A DNA stretch of 64,000 nt from Anaeromusa acidaminophila DSM 3853. Its GTDB lineage: Bacteria; Bacillota; Negativicutes; Anaeromusales; Anaeromusaceae. The notes under the pieces are model-generated. The model did not search any database. It saw only the letters and a program-made list of their open reading frames with translations, and was not told where the DNA came from. A program made the translations under genes and the position numbers. Shown here one piece after another: positions 6,495 to 15,581 of this stretch (position 1 is the first letter of the stretch; every line of letters begins with the position of its first letter). The stretch is from positions 1-64,000 of the forward strand of contig NZ_KB894586.1 of the NCBI RefSeq assembly GCF_000374545.1. Direction: 5' to 3'.

Positions 6495-7637
6495 ATGGCG
6501 AAAGAAACCCAAAAGGAACAACAACAGGTGTTTGCAGGACAAGCACCTGCGTTTCGCTATGTCGATCAGGTGGATCGTTGGCGTCAAGAATACGAACGGG
6601 CTAAGGCTGTTGAGGAAACGCTAAATAAGCTTAGTATTTTAGATTATCGTGAAGTGGATTATTATTCGCAGCTCGAAGCCGTGTTATTTCAAGAGAAGCC
6701 CGTTCCCAACTTTGACGACTTGTTGGAAGAAAATCGCTTGTTGGCGCAGGGAAAATTCTTTATGCCCATTGCTTATCGGGCTGGGATTATTGCCTTTTTG
6801 TTACTGATTTTAGTATTGAGTCCTAGTACTTTTCTCATGTGGATTATCGCTTCGTTGCTCTTGACTGTTTTTGCATCCTTGTTTTTTACGGTACAGGACC
6901 GGCAACAAACGATTCAAAAGGTAGTTGCAGAAACAAAGGAGGAAATCAAGCGAAGGATTGAGTATCATCATAAAACGCAGGAAGAGGCTCGGAAGAAGCA
7001 CGAAGCGGCGGAGCAAGAGCGCATTGCTGCAGTAGAACGTCTTTTGAGCGGCGATGTCGGCGCTATGTTATTAAAAATGGATGTGGCGTTGTCTTCCCTA
7101 GAAGTTGGCTTTTCTGCTGAAGTTAATATCGATTTGTTGGAGGGGATTCCTCTTTTCCAGGTGTGGCTTCCGCCCAAAGGGATTGTTCCGACGCAAGTAT
7201 GTACCTTATCCCCAGGCGGTCGGCCCGCTTATGAGGATAAGGATATTCGAACAGTGAATAAACAGTACGTCGAGCTTTGTGCGTCATTGATCATGCAGGT
7301 TTTATCCCATGTATACGAAGTGGTGCCGACATTAGATCGTAGTTATGTTATGGGAATGTCGAAAAGCGCTTTAAATAATGAATGTTATATCCATTTAACC
7401 TGTACAAGAAATGAAGTCATTCAAGCGTGCCAAACGACCAAGGGACTCTTGGCTATCCAACAATTGCAGGCTGTTTATAATGCAGACCCCATGCTGAACT
7501 TATTACCGATTGAAGAAATTCAGCCGGAAGAGTGGGGAGAAGAAGTGAATCTTCAAGCTTTACGCAGTTTGCACGTTATGTTGAAAACACCGCAATTTTT
7601 CAACAAGATCCCCTTGACCGCGAGCAAGCAAGAATAA
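6495..7637 (+). CDS. Membrane protein of unknown function with coiled coil
   Basis: I do not recognise this 380-residue protein. Residues 1-85 are hydrophilic and charged. Two hydrophobic segments follow at about 92-110 (IAYRAGIIAFLLLILVLS) and 113-131 (FLMWIIASLLLTVFASLFF). Then comes a strongly charged helical stretch, about 135-185, likely a coiled coil (TKEEIKRRIEYHHKTQEEAR). A C-terminal soluble domain of about 190 residues ends the protein. The topology suggests a hairpin membrane anchor with both ends cytoplasmic. The upstream AAAGGTGG and a following terminator suggest a single-gene unit. It could act in envelope or stress biology, but nothing in the sequence says so. Confidence 0.75.
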   Translation: MAKETQKEQQQVFAGQAPAFRYVDQVDRWRQEYERAKAVEETLNKLSILDYREVDYYSQLEAVLFQEKPVPNFDDLLEENRLLAQGKFFMPIAYRAGIIAFLLLILVLSPSTFLMWIIASLLLTVFASLFFTVQDRQQTIQKVVAETKEEIKRRIEYHHKTQEEARKKHEAAEQERIAAVERLLSGDVGAMLLKMDVALSSLEVGFSAEVNIDLLEGIPLFQVWLPPKGIVPTQVCTLSPGGRPAYEDKDIRTVNKQYVELCASLIMQVLSHVYEVVPTLDRSYVMGMSKSALNNECYIHLTCTRNEVIQACQTTKGLLAIQQLQAVYNADPMLNLLPIEEIQPEEWGEEVNLQALRSLHVMLKTPQFFNKIPLTASKQE

Positions 7638-7643
7638 ATTTGA

Positions 7644-7686
7644 AACGTTGACTACAGGAATATTTCCTTGTCGTCAACGTTTTTTA
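7644..7686 (+). terminator. Intrinsic terminator
   Basis: AACGTTGAC pairs with GTCAACGTT and is followed by TTTTT, just after the unknown membrane protein. Confidence 0.8.
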
Positions 7687-7790
7687 GTTAGAAAAATAAA
7701 GGAACGTCTTCTTGTAAGAGAGAAATGTATTATTGGGGCGAATGATGTGAATTGTTCAGTGTTTAACATAAATAGAAGAGGAGGACAATT

Positions 7791-9020
7791 ATGGCTTTTC
7801 TTGTAAAAAAATTTGGCGGCAGCTCTGTGGCGACAGCGGAAAAGATTCAGGCAGTAGCGGAGCGTATTATTCGGACCAAAGAAGAACAGGACCGAGTGGT
7901 AGTTGTTGTATCAGCCATGGGAGATACGACCGATGAGTTGATCTCACTAGCTCAAAAAGTATGTGGCGCACCATATTCGCACTCCAGAGAGCTTGATCAG
8001 CTTTTAACGACAGGAGAGCAAGTATCGATTTCTCTCTTGGCTATGGCGCTGCGTAGCAAGGGGTGTCCTGCTATTTCCCTTACTGGACCGCAGGCGGGTA
8101 TTGAAACAACAGCAGTACCGTTAAAAGGAAAAATTCGCAGGATTGAACCCACACGGGTTCTTGCAGAACTAGATAAAGGAAAAGTTGTTGTAGTTGCCGG
8201 TTTCCAGGGGGTGGCTGATACTGGAGATATTACCACGCTGGGACGAGGCGGTTCGGATACTTCGGCGGTAGCTTTGGCCGGCTCGTTGCAAGCGGACGTG
8301 TGCGAAATCTTGACCGATGTAGACGGCGTGTATTCGGCGGATCCTCGAATTGTGACTTCTGCAAAAAAAATGAAAGAAATTACGTATAATGAAATGCTGG
8401 AAATGGCGCGTCTCGGTGCGGTAGTGATGCAGCCGCGAGCTGTGGAAATGGGTAAAAATTATGGCATTCCTATTCATGTGCGGTCTACTTTTACGGAAAT
8501 TACGGGAACGATTATTAGGGAGGCATACACCATGGAAGAAAAAGAATGTGCCGTTCGCGGCGTAACACATGATACCCATGTAGCTAAGGTGGCGGTATTA
8601 GGCGTACCAGATCAGCCGGGAATCGCCCATTTGATTTTTTCGGCGTTGGCTCAGGCGAATATTGATGTGGATATGATTGTACAGAGCGTTCGGGCGAATG
8701 AAAAAGGAATTATTGATATGGTATTCACAATTGGAGAGGATGATGCGGAGCAGACGCGGACTTTGATGGGAGAACTTGCTCTTGCGCAGAATTTTGCGGG
8801 TGTGGAAATTGATGAAGCTGTGGCTAAAGTATCGATAGTCGGCGCTGGCATGTATGGCAGTCCGGGCGTGGCGGCTAAAATGTTTGGCGCCTTGGGGAAT
8901 CTAGGGATCAATCTGGAGGTAATTAGTACTTCGGAAATCAGTATTTCTTGTTTAATTCGCGAAGATAGAACGAAAGAAGCGGTTAATGCAGTACATGCCT
9001 TATTTTTTCCAGACAAGTAA
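7791..9020 (+). CDS. lysC: Aspartate kinase
   Basis: Phosphorylates L-aspartate to 4-phospho-aspartate, the first step toward lysine, diaminopimelate, threonine and methionine. The kinase domain (about 1-240) shows KFGGSSV at residues 7-13, TTGEQVSISLL, GRGGSDTSAVALA and TDVDGVYSADPR. Two ACT domains (about 265-409) follow, which in this family bind the feedback inhibitor lysine and/or threonine. At 409 residues it is a normal monofunctional enzyme, not fused to homoserine dehydrogenase. The ATG follows GAGGAGGA. The leader is only about 100 nt and I see no lysine riboswitch in it. The isozyme symbol is a best guess. Confidence 0.93.
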   Translation: MAFLVKKFGGSSVATAEKIQAVAERIIRTKEEQDRVVVVVSAMGDTTDELISLAQKVCGAPYSHSRELDQLLTTGEQVSISLLAMALRSKGCPAISLTGPQAGIETTAVPLKGKIRRIEPTRVLAELDKGKVVVVAGFQGVADTGDITTLGRGGSDTSAVALAGSLQADVCEILTDVDGVYSADPRIVTSAKKMKEITYNEMLEMARLGAVVMQPRAVEMGKNYGIPIHVRSTFTEITGTIIREAYTMEEKECAVRGVTHDTHVAKVAVLGVPDQPGIAHLIFSALAQANIDVDMIVQSVRANEKGIIDMVFTIGEDDAEQTRTLMGELALAQNFAGVEIDEAVAKVSIVGAGMYGSPGVAAKMFGALGNLGINLEVISTSEISISCLIREDRTKEAVNAVHALFFPDK

Positions 9021-9056
9021 TGCAATGTTAGGGTGTTTTTTGTTTTATGACTTATG

Positions 9057-9080
9057 AGGGCCGCTTCGGCGGCCTTTTTC
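9057..9080 (+). terminator. Intrinsic terminator of the aspartate kinase gene
   Basis: GGCCGC, UUCG tetraloop, GCGGCC, then TTTTTC. Confidence 0.88.
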
Positions 9081-9181
9081 TATATAAGCAAGTCATTTTC
9101 CGGTTTTTTACGTGGATTCTTACTCCATGCGCCTTGCGTGTGTTACACTAAGAAAGATAAATGGAATGAGGAGGAACTACT

Positions 9182-10426
9182 ATGTCATTTTCTTTGGCCG
9201 CATCTCATGCAAAAGGCAAATTTGCTACTGATAATATTTTTGGCGCTAACGCGGCGGCGGTACAAGCGGAAGCTAAGGTAGGCAAGGAAAAAGTAGTCAA
9301 TGCAACGATTGGTGCAATTCTCGATGATGAAGGCGGCTTGGCTTGCCTTCCAACTGTGGAAAAGGTTTTTCGCGCTTTGCCTACAGTGGATTTGGTCCGT
9401 TACTCTCCCATACCGGGACAGCCGGCTTTTTTGCAAGCGGCTATTGATATGACTCTAGGGGAACATAAGCCGGAGGCTTACATGGACGCAGTGGCGACTG
9501 CCGGAGGCTGCGGCGTAATTCATCATGCCATTTGGAACTATACGGAGCTGGGAGATACGGTACTTACCTCGGATTGGTATTGGGGACCCTATAATGTGCT
9601 TTGTCATGATGCGCTGCGCAAGTTGGATACCTTTCAGCTTTTTGATGAAAAACAAAATTTTAACCTTCAGGCATTTCAGTCGAAGGTTGCGGATGTATTA
9701 GCTACGCAGGACAGCGTGTTGATTATTCTCAATACGCCGGCGCATAATCCTACCGGTTATAGTTTAAGCGATACGGAGTGGGATGGCGTGCTGCAGGTGG
9801 CGAAGGAATACGCTAAAAATCCGAATAAACGTATTATTTTGCTGGTGGATGCGGCTTATCTGGAATTTGCCGGAGAAAACAACGAATGTCGGGCTTTTTT
9901 TAGCAAATTTGGTCAATTGCCGCAAAATTTATTGACCATTGTCGCTTTCAGCATGTCCAAAGCTTTTACGATGTATGGACAGAGAGTAGGGGCGATGATC
10001 GGTATTTCCTCTAATAAAGACGTCATTCAAGAATTTGCGGACATCAATCAATATACCAGCCGGGCTACTTGGTCTAATATTAATACGCCGGCGATGGCTA
10101 CGATGGCTGCAATTTATCATGACGCACGGCTGAAAGCGGCGGTGGATGCGGAACGACAAAGCTTTTACCATTTGATTCGGGAGCGTGCAGAGACCTTTGT
10201 TAATGAAGCGGCCGAAGTTTCTTTACATATGCTGCCCTATCGGGCTGGATTCTTTTTATCCATTCCGGCTAAGAATCCGGAGGCTGTCTGTGACAAACTA
10301 CAGGAAGACTATATTTTTGCAGTACCTCTTACTAAAGGCATCCGTGTTGCTGTATGTGCGGTTCCGGCATATAAGATTAAAGGCATGGCGGCAAAATTCA
10401 AGCAAGCCATAGCCAAGACGGAATAG
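9182..10426 (+). CDS. PLP-dependent aminotransferase (AspC/TyrB-like)
   Basis: Fold-type I pyridoxal-phosphate aminotransferase. Residue Lys260 in SMSKAFTMYGQRVG is the Schiff-base lysine, in a context typical of the aspartate/aromatic aminotransferase subgroup (SxSKxFxxYxxRVG). NTPAHNPTGY is the conserved PLP-pocket segment, and LLVDAAYLEF contains the conserved Asp and Tyr. The length (414) is normal. The ATG follows GAGGAGGA. It lies after aspartate kinase but is separated from it by a terminator, so the shared amino-acid theme does not prove a common pathway. Aspartate, tyrosine or phenylalanine are the likely donors, with 2-oxoglutarate as the likely acceptor. Confidence 0.88.
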   Translation: MSFSLAASHAKGKFATDNIFGANAAAVQAEAKVGKEKVVNATIGAILDDEGGLACLPTVEKVFRALPTVDLVRYSPIPGQPAFLQAAIDMTLGEHKPEAYMDAVATAGGCGVIHHAIWNYTELGDTVLTSDWYWGPYNVLCHDALRKLDTFQLFDEKQNFNLQAFQSKVADVLATQDSVLIILNTPAHNPTGYSLSDTEWDGVLQVAKEYAKNPNKRIILLVDAAYLEFAGENNECRAFFSKFGQLPQNLLTIVAFSMSKAFTMYGQRVGAMIGISSNKDVIQEFADINQYTSRATWSNINTPAMATMAAIYHDARLKAAVDAERQSFYHLIRERAETFVNEAAEVSLHMLPYRAGFFLSIPAKNPEAVCDKLQEDYIFAVPLTKGIRVAVCAVPAYKIKGMAAKFKQAIAKTE

Positions 10427-10473
10427 GACAGCTGCTTTTAAACGAGTCAATAGCTGAAAATGGATGTGATTTT

Positions 10474-10510
10474 AACAACCGAACAAAATTTGTTCGGTTG
10501 TTTCTTATTT
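10474..10510 (+). terminator. Intrinsic terminator of the aminotransferase gene
   Basis: AACAACCGAACAAA pairs with TTTGTTCGGTTGTT, followed by TCTTATTT. Confidence 0.82.
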
Positions 10511-10528
10511 AGGGTAAACATAGGATTA

Positions 10529-10558
10529 TTGTCTAGGGTGAAGTAAGTATGGTATAGT
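10529..10558 (+). promoter_or_regulatory. Promoter of the DUF47-pit operon
   Basis: TTGTCT, 18 nt, TATAGT, about 60 nt before the DUF47 start codon and just after a terminator. I see no obvious Pho box. Confidence 0.5.
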
Positions 10559-10618
10559 AAGAAATGGTGTTATTTATATAAAAATAAAAGCCTTGAAGAA
10601 AAACGGAGGTCTTTTTCT

Positions 10619-11245
10619 ATGTTTTCCCTAAAACCGAAGGAAGATGAGTTTTTCAAGTTATTTGTGGAAAGTTCTAAATTGTTGAGAGAGGGCGCTTTGA
10701 CGTTAAAGCGTGTTACGGAAGATCCGACTCAATTGTCTGAGAGCATGCGGCAAATCTACGAATTGGAGCATCAGGCGGATGAGGTGAATGATGCCATTTT
10801 GGATCGTTTAAATCAAACCTTTATTACACCGCTGGATCGGGAAGATATTTATGCTTTGGCCAATATGCTGGACAGCGGCGTAGACTTTATTCATGGTATT
10901 ATTGAAAGAATGACATTATACGGCGTTACGACCCACAAAGCAGGCGCTGAAGAGTTGGGACGGTTGCTTGCGGAATGTACGGAAGAAATTGCTAACGCCA
11001 GTGCTTTATTAGGCAACATCAAAAAAAATCAAGAAAAAATATTAAGTCATGTGCGTATGATTAGTGTTCTTGAAAGTGAAGGCGATCGATTTTACCGGCA
11101 AGAAGTAGCGCGCTTATTTGAATGTACTTCGGATCCAATTGAAGTTATCAAGTGGAAAGATATTCTAGAGTATCTGGAAAACGCCTTGGATCATTCCGAA
11201 GCCATTGCAGACTTACTAAGAGGGATGGCCATGAAATATGCCTGA
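10619..11245 (+). CDS. DUF47 / PhoU-like phosphate transport regulator
   Basis: DUF47 proteins are small helical, PhoU-like cytosolic proteins almost always encoded beside PiT phosphate permeases and thought to control them. The 208-residue product is all-helical, with repeated acidic/histidine-rich patches (ELEHQADEVNDAILDRL near the N-terminal third, and VLESEGDRFYRQE and ALDHSEAIADLLRGM in the C-terminal half) like the PhoU metal-binding motifs. The stop codon overlaps the start of pit by 8 nt, implying translational coupling and a joint role. An ATG with AACGGAGG upstream supports the start. Confidence 0.88.
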   Translation: MFSLKPKEDEFFKLFVESSKLLREGALTLKRVTEDPTQLSESMRQIYELEHQADEVNDAILDRLNQTFITPLDREDIYALANMLDSGVDFIHGIIERMTLYGVTTHKAGAEELGRLLAECTEEIANASALLGNIKKNQEKILSHVRMISVLESEGDRFYRQEVARLFECTSDPIEVIKWKDILEYLENALDHSEAIADLLRGMAMKYA

Positions 11246-12230
11246 TACTTTGCTGATTGCGGTTGTTGTTCTTGCTTTAGTCTTTGATTATATCAACGGC
11301 TTTCATGATACGGCCAATGCTATTGCTACATCGGTTTCAACGCGGGCTTTGCCGCCGAGATTTGCTGTGTACATGGCGGCATGCTTGAATTTTGCCGGCG
11401 CTATGTACAGTACTGGCGTGGCTAAGACCATTGGCAGTGATATTGTCACTGCCGCCAGTATGGTAAACGAGCCTATCATTATCGCAGCTATGGTAGGCGC
11501 GATTTTCTGGAATTTATTGACATGGTGGCTGGGGATTCCCAGTAGCTCATCCCATGCGCTGATTGGCGGCGTAATGGGGGCTGTAATTATTTCTAAGGGA
11601 ATGGTAGCGTTAAAAATTTCAGGAATTGTAAAAATTGTGCTATCCTTAGTGCTGTCTCCTTTGTTGGCGATTGTTTTCGGATTTTTGGTTATGAATGGAT
11701 TGTTTTGGGCTTTCCGTAAACAAGCCCCTGCAAGGGTAAACCACAAATTTAAAAAGCTGCAGATCTTGGCGGCAGCGATGATGTCTTTTGCCCATGGGTC
11801 TAATGACGCTCAAAAAGCGATGGGGATTATTACATTGGCGTTGGTTAGCGCTGGCTATTTAGATGTATTTGATGTTCCTTTTTGGGTAAAAATAGCGGCA
11901 GCTCTGGCCATGGGGTGCGGTACGGCTTTTGGCGGGTGGCGTATTATCAAGACTATGGGAGCGAAAATTTTCAAGTTGGAACCTATTAACGGGTTTTCAG
12001 CGGATATTAACTCTTCGCTGGTTATTTTTGCGGCAACGCTGCTGCACCTGCCGGTTAGCACAACTCATGTAGTTTCCGGCTCAATTATGGGCGTGGGGGC
12101 GGCTAAACGCATTAACGCGGTGCGGTGGGGCGTAGCTCAGCAAATGGTTATGGCTTGGGTGTTGACAATTCCTTCTACTGCGCTGGTAAGCGCAATGACT
12201 TACAAATTTATTGAGGTATTGTTCCTTTAA
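11238..12230 (+). CDS. pit: Low-affinity inorganic phosphate transporter (PiT family)
   Basis: Cation- or metal-phosphate symporter in the cytoplasmic membrane, 330 residues with about ten hydrophobic helices. The two inverted PiT signatures are visible: FDYINGFHDTANAIATSVST near residues 15-34, and FAHGSNDAQKAMGIITLAL in the second half. LGIPSSSSHALIGG and LPVSTTHVVSGSIMG are the paired loops that line the phosphate site. It overlaps the DUF47 gene by 8 nt, and the two very likely work as one regulated transporter. The nucleoside kinase gene follows 24 nt later and may share the transcript. Confidence 0.92.
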   Translation: MPDTLLIAVVVLALVFDYINGFHDTANAIATSVSTRALPPRFAVYMAACLNFAGAMYSTGVAKTIGSDIVTAASMVNEPIIIAAMVGAIFWNLLTWWLGIPSSSSHALIGGVMGAVIISKGMVALKISGIVKIVLSLVLSPLLAIVFGFLVMNGLFWAFRKQAPARVNHKFKKLQILAAAMMSFAHGSNDAQKAMGIITLALVSAGYLDVFDVPFWVKIAAALAMGCGTAFGGWRIIKTMGAKIFKLEPINGFSADINSSLVIFAATLLHLPVSTTHVVSGSIMGVGAAKRINAVRWGVAQQMVMAWVLTIPSTALVSAMTYKFIEVLFL

Positions 12231-12253
12231 TACCCTCTTGAAGGGAGCTTTTC

Positions 12254-13906
12254 ATGATACGCGTGCAACTTACTGATCTAGGGAAAGAAATACCTTGTCC
12301 TAAAAACAGGGCGGTACGTGATTTGCTGGTGCATTATCCAGGCGATGCAGACAAGGTCTTGGCGGTGCGAATTAACCATGAAGTCAAGGACTTGAATACG
12401 TTGCTGCTTGAGGATGCAAGCGTTGAATTTTTGGACGTATCCACTATAGATGGAAATCGGATTTATCAGCGTACTTTGTCTATGGTGCTTGTCGTAGCTG
12501 TAAAAGAACTTTTTTTGCAAGACGGCGACGTAAGCGTAGAGCATTCGCTGGATGGCGGTTTATATTGCAAGCTGTCAATTAAGCAAGAAGTGAATGCGCA
12601 AATTGTTGCGCAGCTAGAGACCAGGATGCGTGAAATTGTAGCGCAAAAGCGGCCTATTATAAAAAAAGTATTGCCTCGTACAGAAGCTATAGAGCTGTTT
12701 GAGGCGGAAAAACTACATGGTAAAGTGCTGTTGCTAGAATCGCTGGAACGGGAATTTGTCAGCCTTTATTATTGCGGTGATACTCATAACTATTTTTATG
12801 GAGCTATGGCCATTAATACGGCGCAAGTCCCTCTGTTTGCGCTAGAGCCGTATCAAGATGGCTTTGTTATGCTTTTCCCCTCTAGGGAAGCGCCGCAGGA
12901 GGTACCGGGATTTCGGGATCGCCCTAAGCTAGCGAAAGTATTTCAAGAGGCGGAATCATGGGGCAGCATTTTGGAATGTACCGATGTTGGCTCTCTAAAT
13001 GGCCATTTAGAGCAAGGGGAAGCGGCCTCTTTGGTGCGTATTGCCGAAGCCTTGCATGAAAAGAAAATTGCTCAAATCGCTGATTATATTGCAGAACATC
13101 GGAAAGAAGTAGCGCTCGTTTTGATTGCTGGACCGTCATCATCAGGAAAGACTACTTTTGCGCAGCGTCTCATGATTCAACTGCGGGTCAACGCATTGCG
13201 GCCAGTAGCCATCTCGTTAGATGACTATTTTGTTGATCGGGCGCATACTCCGATAGATGAAGATGGCAAGCCCGATTTTGAGGCTATTGAAGCTATTGAT
13301 TTGGAGCTGTTTAATCATCACTTGGCAATGCTGTTAGCTGGCGAAGAAGTAGAAATTCCGCGCTTTGATTTTCGAACAGGACAAAGAGCTTCAAGCGGCC
13401 GAAAGATTCGCATTACCGATAATCAGCCATTGATTATTGAAGGAATTCATGGCTTGAATGAACGCTTGACCGAGGTTGTTCCGAGGGAGAGAAAGGTCAA
13501 GATTTATATCAGTGCTTTGACACAACTTTCTTTGGATCAACATAATCGTATTCCGACTACCGATGCACGCTTGATTCGACGCATCGTTCGGGATCATCAA
13601 TTCCGGTCGCATGATGCTTTGGCTACTTTGCGAATTTGGCCTTCTGTGCGCAGAGGAGAGCATCGCAATATTTTTCCTTTCCAGGAAGATGCTGATATTA
13701 TGTTTAATTCAGCCTTAATTTATGAGCTGGGCATGCTGAGGAAGCATGCGCAACCTTTGTTGGAAGCTATTGGGCCGGAGAATTCGGAATATAGCGAGGC
13801 GAAACGTTTGTTGAGTTTCTTAGCGTATTTCCATGCGATTGAAGACGATTTAGTGCCGGCTAATTCGATTTTGCGCGAGTTTATCGGCGGGTCTTGCTTT
13901 CATTAA
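12254..13906 (+). CDS. Nucleoside kinase: ThrRS-like N terminus fused to uridine kinase domain
   Basis: A composite protein of 550 residues. The N-terminal part (about 1-60) is a TGS-like domain. The next 120 residues resemble the second additional domain of threonyl-tRNA synthetase (VEHSLDGGLYCKLSI recalls the ThrRS HxxxH-type region). The C-terminal half is a uridine kinase/phosphoribulokinase-type P-loop domain with AGPSSSGKTTFAQRL near residue 295, followed by SLDDYFVDR and RIVRDHQFR. There is no aminoacylation core. Such fusions are annotated as nucleoside kinases in Firmicutes and Thermotogae. Phosphorylation of uridine or cytidine is the likely activity, but the role of the ThrRS-like part is not established. 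AAGGGAG precedes the ATG. Confidence 0.85.
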   Translation: MIRVQLTDLGKEIPCPKNRAVRDLLVHYPGDADKVLAVRINHEVKDLNTLLLEDASVEFLDVSTIDGNRIYQRTLSMVLVVAVKELFLQDGDVSVEHSLDGGLYCKLSIKQEVNAQIVAQLETRMREIVAQKRPIIKKVLPRTEAIELFEAEKLHGKVLLLESLEREFVSLYYCGDTHNYFYGAMAINTAQVPLFALEPYQDGFVMLFPSREAPQEVPGFRDRPKLAKVFQEAESWGSILECTDVGSLNGHLEQGEAASLVRIAEALHEKKIAQIADYIAEHRKEVALVLIAGPSSSGKTTFAQRLMIQLRVNALRPVAISLDDYFVDRAHTPIDEDGKPDFEAIEAIDLELFNHHLAMLLAGEEVEIPRFDFRTGQRASSGRKIRITDNQPLIIEGIHGLNERLTEVVPRERKVKIYISALTQLSLDQHNRIPTTDARLIRRIVRDHQFRSHDALATLRIWPSVRRGEHRNIFPFQEDADIMFNSALIYELGMLRKHAQPLLEAIGPENSEYSEAKRLLSFLAYFHAIEDDLVPANSILREFIGGSCFH

Positions 13907-13923
13907 GGGTATCTTTATAGTTT

Positions 13924-13963
13924 AAAAATGCGTTTGCCAATAAAATGGTAAAACGCATTTTTT
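13924..13963 (+). terminator. Intrinsic terminator of the DUF47-pit-kinase unit
   Basis: AAATGCGTTTGCCA pairs with TGGTAAAACGCATTT (one bulge), followed by a T-run. Confidence 0.75.
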
Positions 13964-13983
13964 TATGCAGTGCGTGAAACAAT

Positions 13984-14025
13984 AAAAAAGGAAGAGCTCG
14001 TCGAAACGAGCTCTTCCTTTTAAAA
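13984..14025. terminator. Bidirectional terminator at the oadA 3' end
   Basis: AAAAGGAAGAGCTCGT, CGAA loop, ACGAGCTCTTCCTTTT. A perfect stem flanked by A-run and T-run serves the minus-strand carboxyltransferase gene ending at 14032. Confidence 0.88.
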
Positions 14026-14031
14026 CAGATA

Positions 14032-15405
14032 TTACATCCGGCCGTTAGCTTTGAAGAAGTTGACAGCCACTTCCGGGAAGACGGCATAAGAGAGAACGTC
14101 TTCAATCGGAGGATTAGCATAGCCAAGTTCTTGCAATTTAGCTTTCAGTTCATCCATTTGCGGAGGAATCTGATCTGCCGGGCGGCAAGTGATGATTTCT
14201 TCACCGCCGATAATTTTGTCAGCTACTTCGGGGTTAACAGGGCGGATGGTTTTGCCGTATTTACCGCGAGCCAAATCTTTTACTTCGCGAGGAACCTGAG
14301 AGTAACGTTCCTGACCGAAGCTTTGCATCATGACATTGAAAGTTGCCATGGAGCCAACAATCTGGCTGGTAGGCGTAACAAGCGGAGGATAGCCAAGGTC
14401 AGCGCGGACGCGAGGCATTTCTTCGAGCAACTCGTCGTATTTATCTTCCATGCCCTGCTCTTTAAGCTGGTTGCGCAGGTTGGAAAGCATGCCGCCAGGT
14501 ACCTGGAAGGTCAACACTTTCGTGGAGACGTCGAATGCAGTGTTCAGGTTGAAATCATTAGCCAAGGATTTCTTAACACCGGAGAAATAATCAGCAACCG
14601 GATACAGGTCTTCTTTTTTCAGGCCGGTATCGCGCTCATGGCCTTCGAAGGTGGCGATGAGGGATTCGGTGCAAGGCTGAGAAGTACCCATTGCGAACGG
14701 CGACAGAGCGCAGTCAACAATATCAACGCCAGCTTCAGCAGCTTTCAAGTAAGCCATGGAAGCCATGCCGCTGGTGTAATGGCAATGCAAATGAATCGGC
14801 ACGCCGATTTTCGGATCTTCTTTCATAGCTTTGACCAGATTGTAAGCATCATAAGGAGCAATCAGGCCGGCCATGTCTTTAATACAGATAGAATCAACAC
14901 CGCGCTCTACAAGGCTGCGAGCTAACTCCAGGTAGCTTTCGGTTGTATGATAAGGGCTGATGGTATATACGCATACGCCTTGGACATGAGCTCCGGCTTT
15001 TTTACCAGCGCGGATACCGGTTTCCAGATTGCGGATGTCGTTAAGAGCGTCAAAAATACGAATGACGCCAATACCGTGTTCAACCATTTTAGCTACAAAA
15101 GCTTCCACAACATCATCGGCATAATGATTGTAGCCCAAGATGTTTTGGCCGCGAAGCAGCATTGAAATCGGAGTTTTGGTGATGTGCTTGCGAAGCGTTC
15201 TTAAACGCTCCCAGGGATCTTCGTTTAAGAAACGAAGGCAGGTGTCGAAGGTAGCGCCGCCCCAAGCTTCTAAAGCCCAGTAGCCTACGTTGTCAAGGAT
15301 TTCCAACTGGGGAAGCATATCGGTAATACGCATCCGGGTAGCTGCGAGCGACTGATGGCCGTCACGCAACACAGTTTCCATAATTCTCAGTGGTTTCTTC
15401 GCCAT
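14032..15405 (-). CDS. Biotin-dependent carboxyltransferase subunit (OadA/PycB type)
   Basis: Carboxyltransferase of the HMGL-like TIM-barrel family, moving CO2 between carboxybiotin and pyruvate/oxaloacetate. The barrel starts ETVLRDGHQS (Asp is a metal ligand), continues with GGATFDTCLRF and CIKDMAG, and shows the HLHCHYTSG metal ligands. The PYC/OADA domain follows (RADLGYPPLVTPTSQIVG). At 457 residues it ends at about the end of that domain and has no biotinyl domain. The biotin carrier must be a separate protein, not encoded nearby. It could be oxaloacetate decarboxylase alpha, pyruvate carboxylase subunit B, or the 5S subunit of methylmalonyl-CoA transcarboxylase; sequence alone does not separate these. 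The start follows TTGGAGGAGG. Confidence 0.88.
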   Translation of the reverse strand: MAKKPLRIMETVLRDGHQSLAATRMRITDMLPQLEILDNVGYWALEAWGGATFDTCLRFLNEDPWERLRTLRKHITKTPISMLLRGQNILGYNHYADDVVEAFVAKMVEHGIGVIRIFDALNDIRNLETGIRAGKKAGAHVQGVCVYTISPYHTTESYLELARSLVERGVDSICIKDMAGLIAPYDAYNLVKAMKEDPKIGVPIHLHCHYTSGMASMAYLKAAEAGVDIVDCALSPFAMGTSQPCTESLIATFEGHERDTGLKKEDLYPVADYFSGVKKSLANDFNLNTAFDVSTKVLTFQVPGGMLSNLRNQLKEQGMEDKYDELLEEMPRVRADLGYPPLVTPTSQIVGSMATFNVMMQSFGQERYSQVPREVKDLARGKYGKTIRPVNPEVADKIIGGEEIITCRPADQIPPQMDELKAKLQELGYANPPIEDVLSYAVFPEVAVNFFKANGRM

Positions 15406-15575
15406 GAACTGTTACCTCCTCCAAATTATCTGTGCAATGTATGTTTTATCACTGCAGAATAACCACATTGGCCAACGCTGTGTACACGACTGAAAAGAGT
15501 TATGTAAAAGCGCTAGATACATTTAAATATAAATTAATTAAAATGTCTGTGGGTACGCAACAACGATATAACACA
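15406..15575 (-). promoter_or_regulatory. Long untranslated leader of the carboxyltransferase gene
   Basis: The consensus promoter at 15582-15611 predicts a leader of about 170 nt before the ATG. It includes TGGCCA and GTGTACAC palindromes and AT-rich stretches. I see no T-run terminator and recognise no riboswitch class. Its length leaves room for post-transcriptional control. Confidence 0.45.
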
Positions 15576-15581
15576 TTTTTA

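Noticed and set aside
7687..7790. Possible lysine riboswitch before the aspartate kinase gene
   Set aside because: The leader is only about 100 nt, too short for the L-box, and shows none of its conserved blocks.
14131..14925. 264-codon open frame antisense to the carboxyltransferase gene
   Set aside because: It lies wholly inside a well-supported gene, has no ribosome site and reflects that gene's codon bias.
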